This document shows, one piece after another, positions 6,299 through 10,845 of a stretch of DNA of 10,845 nucleotides (within the stretch, counting starts at the first letter, position 1; each line of letters opens with the position of its first letter). Source of the DNA: an uncultured Collinsella sp. Lineage in GTDB: Bacteria; Actinomycetota; Coriobacteriia; Coriobacteriales; Coriobacteriaceae. Location of the stretch: positions 1-10,845 of the forward strand of contig URNI01000062.1 in NCBI GenBank assembly GCA_900549135.1, written 5' to 3'. The position numbers and the translations under genes were made by a program. The notes below the pieces were generated by a model. That model saw nothing but the letters and a program-made list of their open reading frames with translations. It was not told where the DNA came from and searched no databases.

Positions 6299-6907
6299 TT
6301 GTCGGTAGAAGATCAGTTTGAGGGCGACGAGCGCGCGCTCTTGACGCGTATCCACGAGTTGCTCGATGTGCGCATGAAGGATAAGCGTAAGCGCTACGTG
6401 CATTCGCTCGGGGTTGCCGAGACTGCGCTGCATCTAGCCGAGGTGTACGGTGTCAACCGCTTTGATGCCGCTGCCGCCGGCCTGATCCATGACTGGGACA
6501 AGGTGCTCTCCGACGACGAGCTGGTCACGCGCGCTCTGCATTATGGCATTAAGATTGCCGGCTCTCCGTCTGCCGCGACGCCGCTTTTGCATGGCCCGGT
6601 TGCCGCCTATGAGCTTCCGCAGCTTTTTCCCGAGCTGTCGCCGGCAGTCTTTCAGGCTGTCGACCGTCACACCGTGGGCGCTTGCGACATGACGCCGCTC
6701 GATATGGTGGTCTTTGTGGCCGATGCCATCGAACCCAACCGCCACGGCGATTATGCCCATGCGCTGCGCAAGATGGTGGGGAAGTCCTCGCTCGACGAGT
6801 TGTTCTTCTCCTGTTTTGCGCAGGGTCTGGTCTATGTGATCCAGTCCGGGCGCTATCTTTATCCCACGGCTATTACGATTTACAACCATTACGCCCAGCT
6901 GCGCTAG
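6299..6907 (+). CDS. yqeK: YqeK-type HD-domain Ap4A hydrolase
   Basis: HD-domain phosphohydrolase of the YqeK family, whose studied members cleave diadenosine tetraphosphate symmetrically to ADP. The 202-residue product shows the metal-binding pattern: H35 (HSLGVAETA), H64-D65 (GLIHDWDK), H98 (LLHGPVAAY), H124 (DRHTVG) and D142 (FVADAIEPNRHGDY). The ADAIEPNR stretch is diagnostic of YqeK among HD proteins. The start is TTG at 6299, preceded closely by GGGGGAG (6288-6294); the spacing of 4 bases is short. It stands between nadD and rsfS, its usual place, and is probably translated from the obgE-nadD message. No LytR-type gene intervenes before rsfS as it does in some relatives. Confidence 0.93.
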   Translation: MSVEDQFEGDERALLTRIHELLDVRMKDKRKRYVHSLGVAETALHLAEVYGVNRFDAAAAGLIHDWDKVLSDDELVTRALHYGIKIAGSPSAATPLLHGPVAAYELPQLFPELSPAVFQAVDRHTVGACDMTPLDMVVFVADAIEPNRHGDYAHALRKMVGKSSLDELFFSCFAQGLVYVIQSGRYLYPTAITIYNHYAQLR

Positions 6908-6934
6908 CTCGGGCTGTCTAGAAAGAGGTATTCC

Positions 6935-7390
6935 ATGGCCGACGAGACCATGACCGACGAGCAGATTCTTGAACATGTGGAGCACAAGAGCTTCGCTGCC
7001 ACGTCCGACCGCACTGCCGCCTCGCTGTCCGCGAGCGGTGTCGCCGCCGAGGATGTCGCCCGCGCCGCCGCGCAGGCCGCCTATGACAAGAAGGGCGAGG
7101 ACGTTCAGGTGCTCGACCTGACCGAGCTTTCCGACGTATGCGACTACTTTGTGCTTGCCACCGGTACCAACAACCGCCAGGTCGATTCTATCGTCGACGA
7201 GATCGAGGAGAAGGTCGCCGAGGCTTGCGGCGAGCACCCGTTCTCCATCGAGGGTCGCGAGCAGAAGACCTGGATGCTCATGGACTATGGTTCGGTTGTC
7301 GTCCACGTCTTCACTCCCGAAGCCCGCGACTTCTACCGCCTCGAGAAACTCTGGGGAGACGCCCCCCAGCTCCCCCTCAACCTCCTCTAG
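6935..7390 (+). CDS. rsfS: Ribosome silencing factor RsfS
   Basis: Binds ribosomal protein L14 on the 50S subunit and blocks joining with 30S when nutrients are short. The 151-residue product has the family core from about residue 40: VLDLTELSDVCDYFVLATGTNNRQ at 59-82 and EGREQKTWMLMDYGSVVVHVF at 106-126, ending in RDFYRLEKLWGDAP. The N-terminal ~40 residues are an extra Glu/Thr/Ala-rich segment not part of the core. ATG at 6935 is supported by AAAGAGG (6922-6928) 6 bases upstream, so the extension is probably real. It is last in the obgE-nadD-yqeK-rsfS run, and a strong terminator follows 41 bases after the stop. Confidence 0.96.
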   Translation: MADETMTDEQILEHVEHKSFAATSDRTAASLSASGVAAEDVARAAAQAAYDKKGEDVQVLDLTELSDVCDYFVLATGTNNRQVDSIVDEIEEKVAEACGEHPFSIEGREQKTWMLMDYGSVVVHVFTPEARDFYRLEKLWGDAPQLPLNLL

Positions 7391-7431
7391 TAGCTCATTT
7401 AAGACGGGGTTTAGCTACCCTCACGCATATC

Positions 7432-7475
7432 GCCGGGCAGTTGCGATTTTCCGCACCTGCCCGGCTTTCTTTTTG
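7432..7475 (+). terminator. Strong intrinsic terminator after rsfS
   Basis: GCCGGGCAG (7432-7440) and CTGCCCGGC (7457-7465) form a perfect 9-bp stem. TGCG (7442-7445) and CGCA (7452-7455) extend it past one mismatch to a 6-base loop. TTTCTTTTTG follows (7466-7475). It ends the obgE-rsfS transcript. Read on the minus strand it lacks a T run after the hairpin, so it does not look like a terminator for the convergent dinB gene. Confidence 0.92.
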
Positions 7476-7486
7476 CCAAAAGGCGG

Positions 7487-8740
7487 TTAATCGTTGAAGC
7501 GGGATTGGCGGCCGAAGGATAGGGCGGTGTCGCCGAACTTGTCTCGGACGGCGTCGATAGCGACTGAGAGGTCGCGACGGTCGCTCGATTGGGCCCCGCG
7601 GTCGTCGACTTCGCAGAACAGGTCAGTCTGGATGCCGCCTTGGTGGTCGAAGTCGCTCATACCGATGCCTGCTAAGCGAACATGCATGCCTTCCTGCCAG
7701 ATGTTGTCGAGCAGTTCGAGTGCAACCGCCACGAAGATGTTCTCATCGTCGGTCGGATGAGGCAGCCGGCGCTGTGCCGTACGCCCGCTTCCATACGAAT
7801 ACTTGAGCTTGAGCGTCACCGTGGCGCCCGTTAGTCCCTGACGGCGCAGGCGGCGTCCCACTGACTCTCCCAACAGCGCAATCGCCGCCTCAATATCCCC
7901 ACGCTCAGTTAAATCTTTCGCAAAGGTGCGTTCATTGCTGACCGACTTGACCTCGCGCTCTTCATCGAGACTCGTGACTTCGGAGATTTCGAGTCCCAGC
8001 GCACGCTGGCGCATGCGTTCGCCGTTGACGCCAAAAATAGAGGCCAGTGTGGACTCAGGCGCGCGCGAAAGCTCGCCGAGGGTGTAGATGCGCATGCGGC
8101 GCAGTCGCTCCTCGGCCGAGCGTCCGATGCCGCTCATGGCAGATACCGGCAGCGCGGCCAAAAAGCGCTGCTCGGTTCCGGGGCGCACAATCGTCAATCC
8201 AAACGGCTTGTCACGTTCGCTTGCGATCTTTGCGACCGTCTTGTTGCAGCCCACGCCAATGGAACAGGTCACTCCCAGTCCTGCCACGCGGTCGCTTATA
8301 CGTCGCGCAACCAGCAGCGGGTCTTCGGGCGCAAAGCGACCCGGTGTGATATCGATAAAGGCTTCGTCGATGGATACGCGCTCCACGCGCGGGGTCTCGT
8401 CGGCGAGAATCGCCATGACCTGCGCGCTCACCTCGCGGTAGCGGTCGAAGTGCCCGTGTGTCCAAATGGCCTGAGGACACAGACGCCGTGCCTCGGCCGA
8501 GGGCATGGCGGAGTGCACGCCAAAGCGACGTGCCTCATATGAACACGTGGACACGACGCCACGCGAATCGGCGTCTCCGCCCACGATGAGCGGCTTTCCT
8601 CGCCATTCGGGATGATCGAGCATTTCCACGCTCGCAAAAAACGCATCAAGGTCCATCAGGCCAACCGCCGGACCCGTCCAGGGAGGCGGCGTGACGCCCA
8701 TGGCATCCTCATAACCGTATGTATGTTCGCGTCTTTCCAT
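7487..8740 (-). CDS. dinB: DNA polymerase IV (Y family)
   Basis: Translesion DNA polymerase that copies past damaged bases with low fidelity. The 417-residue product shows the Y-family palm and finger motifs: D30-L-D32-A-F34-F35 (first catalytic Asp; F35 is the expected steric gate against ribonucleotides), VSTCSYEARRFGV at 63-75, and S-I-D125-E126-A-F with the catalytic acidic pair. GIGRSAEERLRRM is the helix-hairpin-helix region. QTDLF at 371-375 fits the beta-clamp binding motif. I give the first ATG at 8740, but it has no ribosome binding site. The in-frame ATG at 8701 has GAGG 5 bases upstream and would give 404 residues without losing any motif. The gene is alone on the minus strand, convergent with rsfS and divergent from rpsP. 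A -10 box and a partial LexA-like site lie around its start. Confidence 0.96.
   Translation of the reverse strand: MERREHTYGYEDAMGVTPPPWTGPAVGLMDLDAFFASVEMLDHPEWRGKPLIVGGDADSRGVVSTCSYEARRFGVHSAMPSAEARRLCPQAIWTHGHFDRYREVSAQVMAILADETPRVERVSIDEAFIDITPGRFAPEDPLLVARRISDRVAGLGVTCSIGVGCNKTVAKIASERDKPFGLTIVRPGTEQRFLAALPVSAMSGIGRSAEERLRRMRIYTLGELSRAPESTLASIFGVNGERMRQRALGLEISEVTSLDEEREVKSVSNERTFAKDLTERGDIEAAIALLGESVGRRLRRQGLTGATVTLKLKYSYGSGRTAQRRLPHPTDDENIFVAVALELLDNIWQEGMHVRLAGIGMSDFDHQGGIQTDLFCEVDDRGAQSSDRRDLSVAIDAVRDKFGDTALSFGRQSRFND
8716..8729. promoter_or_regulatory. Partial LexA-like box at the dinB start
   Basis: CGTATGTATGTTCG resembles the Gram-positive SOS box CGAAC-N4-GTTCG: the right half is exact and the left half matches at 3 of 5 positions. 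It lies 11-24 bases downstream of the first dinB ATG, or between the -10 box and the alternative ATG at 8701. SOS control of dinB would make sense, but the imperfect half leaves this uncertain. Confidence 0.3.
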
Positions 8741-8746
8741 GTCATG

Positions 8747-8752
8747 AGTATA
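8747..8752 (-). promoter_or_regulatory. Predicted -10 box of dinB
   Basis: On the minus strand TATACT reads from 8752 to 8747, matching TATAAT at 5 of 6 positions. Its last base is 7 bases from the A of the first dinB ATG (8740), so transcription would start at or very near that A. No good -35 box is seen at the expected distance (the 17-bp position reads CGCACC). Confidence 0.45.
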
Positions 8753-8856
8753 CCGCGCAGCTCATGTGGGGTGCGTGTATGTGCTTGCAAATCCCGAATT
8801 CTTGTCTAAGATATGGATTTGCCCTCGACTACACCGAAGAAGTTGGTCTCACGGAC

Positions 8857-8885
8857 TTCACCTGCCCGCGTCGATGGCGTATTAT
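8857..8885 (+). promoter_or_regulatory. Predicted promoter of rpsP-khpA-rimM-trmD
   Basis: TTCACC (-35, 8857-8862; 4 of 6 consensus) and TATTAT (-10, 8880-8885; 5 of 6) are exactly 17 bases apart. Transcription would start near 8892, giving a leader of about 50 bases before the rpsP start. A weaker alternative lies upstream: TTGCAA (8785-8790), 16 bases, TAAGAT (8807-8812). GAAGT (8839-8843) and ACTTC (8855-8859) form an inverted repeat overlapping the -35 box, of unknown meaning. Confidence 0.6.
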
Positions 8886-8907
8886 GTTCAACTGTTTGTT
8901 TGTAGTT

Positions 8908-8922
8908 GCAGCCTAAAGCTGC
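8908..8922 (+). other. Small hairpin in the rpsP leader
   Basis: GCAGC (8908-8912) and GCTGC (8918-8922) can pair around the loop CTAAA, ending 6 bases before the GGAGGAG ribosome binding site. It would be the main structure in the predicted ~50-base leader. It has no T run and is not a terminator. It could affect translation or message stability, but a 5-bp stem can also arise by chance. Confidence 0.35.
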
Positions 8923-8941
8923 TTGGTTGGAGGAGTTTCCT

Positions 8942-9283
8942 TTGGCAGTCAAGATTCGCCTTGCTCGTCACGGCGCTAAGAAGCGTCCGTACTACCGTGT
9001 CGTCGTCGCCGATTCCCGCGCCCCGCGTGACGGTCGTATCATCGAGGAGGTTGGCCGCTACAACCCGATGACCGCCCCCAAGACCATCAACCTCGACCTC
9101 GAGAAGATTGCTGACTGGCAGTCCAAGGGCGCTCAGCTCACCGACGCCGTCGCCGCTCTGGTCAAGGCCGCCAACGAGGGTGAGAAGACCGAGACCGTCG
9201 TCAAGAAGTCCAAGAAGCAGCTCGCCAAAGAGGCCGAGGCCGCTAAGGCTGCCGCTGAGGCCGCTGAGGGCGCCGAGGAGTAA
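8942..9283 (+). CDS. rpsP: 30S ribosomal protein S16
   Basis: Small-subunit ribosomal protein S16, which binds 16S rRNA early in 30S assembly. I place the start at TTG 8942: the product then begins (M)AVKIRLARHGAKKRPYYRVVVADSR exactly as the family does, and GGAGGAG (8929-8935) lies 6 bases upstream. An in-frame TTG at 8906 would add 12 residues but would run through that ribosome binding site. The product has 113 residues against 80-90 for typical S16. The core includes DGRIIEEVGRYNPMTAP and the helix around WQSKGAQLTDAVAALVKAA. The last ~30 residues are a Lys then Ala/Glu-rich tail (KKSKKQLAKEAEAAKAAAEA). It is first in the conserved rpsP-khpA-rimM-trmD operon; khpA begins 3 bases after the stop. 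Confidence 0.97.
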   Translation: MAVKIRLARHGAKKRPYYRVVVADSRAPRDGRIIEEVGRYNPMTAPKTINLDLEKIADWQSKGAQLTDAVAALVKAANEGEKTETVVKKSKKQLAKEAEAAKAAAEAAEGAEE

Positions 9284-9286
9284 ATC

Positions 9287-9571
9287 GTGCCTGAGGTTGA
9301 CGCTGCACAGCTCGAGGGTGAGGCAATGCTCTCAGATCGCATCGCCGATCTCGTCGAATATCTCGTTGTTCAGATCGTCGACGACCCGGATTCCGTGAGC
9401 CTCGAGGTCATTGATGGTGACGACGCCTCTACGATTGAGGTTTCGGTCGCCGAGGATGACGTCGCTAAGGTCATCGGCCGTCGTGGCCGTACCATCAAGG
9501 CCATTCGCACGCTCGCCCGTGCACTGGCCGCTCGCCTCGACACTGCTGTCGAGGTAGAGGTTCTGGGCTAG
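9287..9571 (+). CDS. khpA: KhpA, single KH-domain RNA-binding protein
   Basis: Small RNA-binding protein of the KhpA (YlqC) family, which pairs with KhpB in Gram-positive bacteria and acts as an RNA chaperone linked to cell division and translation. The 94-residue product contains the KH fold with the RNA-gripping GxxG loop as G64-R-R-G67, in VIGRRGRTIKAIRTLARALAAR, and the usual N-terminal LVEYLVVQIVDDPDSV. GTG at 9287 has GAGGAG (9275-9280), inside the end of rpsP, 6 bases upstream. ATG at 9326 is an alternative, preceded by GAGGG (9314-9318), and would give 81 residues, closer to the family's usual length. It sits in its standard place between rpsP and rimM. Confidence 0.94.
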   Translation: MPEVDAAQLEGEAMLSDRIADLVEYLVVQIVDDPDSVSLEVIDGDDASTIEVSVAEDDVAKVIGRRGRTIKAIRTLARALAARLDTAVEVEVLG

Positions 9572-9575
9572 GACC

Positions 9576-10097
9576 TTGAGGTCCCAGTACAAAAACATCG
9601 CCCGTGTTGTCAAGCCGCACGGAAGGAAGGGGGAGGTCCTCGCGCAGCCGCTGCGGGGGCTTCCTTCTGTATTGGAGCCGGGTATGCGTGTCGCCTTGAC
9701 GCCGCCGGCGCTCAAGCGCGACCGTTTTTGCACGGTCGTGTCCGTCACCGATACGGGCGATGGCGATCTGGTCTCGTTTGAGGGCATTGACGACTTGACG
9801 GCCGCCGAGGGCATCACCGGATGCTATGTGCTGGCCAATCGTGACGACTTCGAGCTCGATTCGCTCGACGCCGCCTATACCGACCTCATGGGTCGCGAGG
9901 TGGTCGACGAGCGCTTTGGGTCGCTCGGCACGATTGTCGAGATCATGTCGACGCCCGCCAACGATGTTTGGGTTGTCGAGGGCGATCGGTACGGCGAGGT
10001 GCTGATTCCCGTGATCGAGCAGGTTGTGCTCGATCTTCCCGACACAGGAACAATTTCCGTCCACGTTATGGACGGCCTGATCGATATGGACAAGTAG
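9576..10097 (+). CDS. rimM: Ribosome maturation factor RimM
   Basis: Assists maturation of the 30S head domain and binds protein S19. The 173-residue product has the N-terminal RimM barrel, starting YKNIARVVKPHGRKGEVLAQPLR, where KPHGxKGE is the family signature. A C-terminal PRC-barrel domain runs from about residue 95 (YTDLMGREVVDERFGSLGTIVEI, then EVLIPVIEQVVLDLP). The only plausible start is TTG at 9576: an in-frame stop lies at 9555 and no later ATG or GTG precedes the conserved core. The nearest ribosome binding site, AGGA at 9570-9573, is only 2 bases away, so translation probably depends on coupling with khpA, whose stop ends 4 bases upstream. trmD follows after 10 bases. Confidence 0.95.
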   Translation: MRSQYKNIARVVKPHGRKGEVLAQPLRGLPSVLEPGMRVALTPPALKRDRFCTVVSVTDTGDGDLVSFEGIDDLTAAEGITGCYVLANRDDFELDSLDAAYTDLMGREVVDERFGSLGTIVEIMSTPANDVWVVEGDRYGEVLIPVIEQVVLDLPDTGTISVHVMDGLIDMDK

Positions 10098-10107
10098 GGA
10101 GGACAAC

Positions 10108-10845
10108 ATGCTGATCGAGACCCTTTCGGTCTTTCCCGAGATGTTTGAGCCCGTCATGTCCACATCGATTTTGGGCCGCGCCCGCAAGGCCGGCCTTTTT
10201 GATTTTAAGGCCTATAACCTGCGTGACTGGACGCACGACCGCCATCGTACCGTCGATGACGAGCCGTATGGCGGCGGGCAGGGCATGCTCATGAAGGTCG
10301 AGCCCATTGCCGAGGCAATCGAGGCCATCAGCTCCGAGGGTCCCAAGCCTACCGTGGTGTTCTTCACCCCCTGCGGCGAGCCCTTTACGCAGCATGTGGC
10401 CGAGCGCCTGCTCAAAAGCGAGCGCCTGCTGTTTGTGTGCAGCCGTTACGAGGGCGTCGACGAGCGCGCATATGCGTATGCCGATGAGCGTCTGTCGATC
10501 GGCGACTACGTGCTTACGGGCGGCGAGCTGCCCGCTATGGTCGTGGCCGATGCCGTCGTACGGCTCATTCCCGGAGCCTTGGGCGACGAGATGAGCAATG
10601 TGGACGAGTCCTTCTCGACCGCCGAGGACGGTGGCCTGCTTGAGTACGCGCAGTACACCCGTCCCGCCGAGTTCAACGGCGAGGGCGTGCCGCCGGTGCT
10701 TGTGAGCGGCGATCACGCCAAGGTCGATGCCTGGCGTCGTAAGAACGCCATCGAGCGTACCTGTCGTTGGCGTCCCGATCTTATCGAGACGGCTCACCTT
10801 ACGCCCGAGGAGCGCGCGTACGCGCAAGAGATTCTGGACGCATCG
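10108..10845 (+). CDS. trmD: tRNA (guanine37-N1)-methyltransferase, 3' end cut by window
   Basis: Methylates N1 of G37 next to the anticodon, which prevents frameshifting, using S-adenosylmethionine. ATG at 10108 has GGGAGGA (10097-10103) 4 bases upstream. The 246 codons visible contain no stop, so the gene runs past the right edge, but family members are about 245-250 residues and little can be missing. TrmD motifs are clear: PYGGGQGM at 53-60, RYEGVDER at 113-120 and SIGDYVLTGGE at 130-140, which forms the trefoil-knot SAM site. The region of the catalytic acid reads D166-E-S-F, with Glu167 before the Ser where E. coli-like enzymes have Asp. It is followed by a slightly lengthened loop (STAEDGGLLEYAQYTRP, with Ala where Pro is usual). 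It is the last visible gene of the rpsP operon; rplS is expected next. Confidence 0.97.
   Translation, partial: MLIETLSVFPEMFEPVMSTSILGRARKAGLFDFKAYNLRDWTHDRHRTVDDEPYGGGQGMLMKVEPIAEAIEAISSEGPKPTVVFFTPCGEPFTQHVAERLLKSERLLFVCSRYEGVDERAYAYADERLSIGDYVLTGGELPAMVVADAVVRLIPGALGDEMSNVDESFSTAEDGGLLEYAQYTRPAEFNGEGVPPVLVSGDHAKVDAWRRKNAIERTCRWRPDLIETAHLTPEERAYAQEILDAS

Noticed and set aside
7432..7475. The rsfS terminator acting in both directions to end dinB as well
   Set aside because: On the minus strand the hairpin is not followed by a T run, so only the + strand direction is supported.
8813..8905. 30-codon + strand open frame in the dinB-rpsP gap (MDLPSTTPKKLVSRT...)
   Set aside because: It has no ribosome binding site, overlaps the predicted rpsP promoter, and is short enough to arise by chance.
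1..10845. CRISPR array, insertion sequence, phage genes, toxin-antitoxin or tRNA genes
   Set aside because: No regular repeats, transposase or phage motifs, paired small genes or cloverleaf sequences were found on either strand by eye.

Overview
The window looks like a chromosomal segment from a high-GC actinobacterium, most likely class Coriobacteriia (a Collinsella-like gut organism). This is inferred from base composition, strong G/C third-position preference, frequent TTG starts, and recognisable protein sequences and gene order; it was not confirmed by a search. Nearly the whole window is protein coding. I see no tRNA, rRNA, insertion sequence, phage gene or CRISPR array.

Layout on the + strand: the C-terminal part of a DUF697-like membrane protein (3-623); a radical SAM protein of the TIGR03960 type (634-2511) overlapping by ATGA with its DUF2344/TIGR03936 partner (2508-3320); a promoter, then rplU (L21, start 3388) and rpmA (L27), closed by an intrinsic terminator (4079-4122); obgE, nadD, yqeK and rsfS in close succession, closed by a strong terminator (7432-7475). 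A lone minus-strand gene, dinB (DNA polymerase IV, 7487-8740), follows. A 201-base divergent region (8741-8941) carries promoters for dinB and for the next + strand operon, rpsP (S16, start 8942), khpA, rimM and trmD. The last gene runs off the right edge.

The genes work mainly on ribosomes and tRNA. L21, L27 and S16 are ribosomal proteins. ObgE, RsfS and RimM act in 50S and 30S maturation or silencing. TrmD makes m1G37 in tRNA. KhpA is a KH-domain RNA chaperone. NadD (NAD synthesis) and YqeK (Ap4A hydrolysis) are usual companions of obgE and rsfS. DinB is the outsider, a translesion polymerase on the opposite strand between two blocks of core genes.

No clearly new multi-gene system is visible. 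The most open biology is the uncharacterised radical SAM/DUF2344 pair beside L21-L27, with a Tyr in place of the canonical cobalamin-ligand His and an extra C-terminal cysteine cluster. Secondary points of interest are the terminator directly in front of the obgE ribosome binding site and the dinB promoter, whose -10 box is so close to the first ATG that the message may be leaderless.
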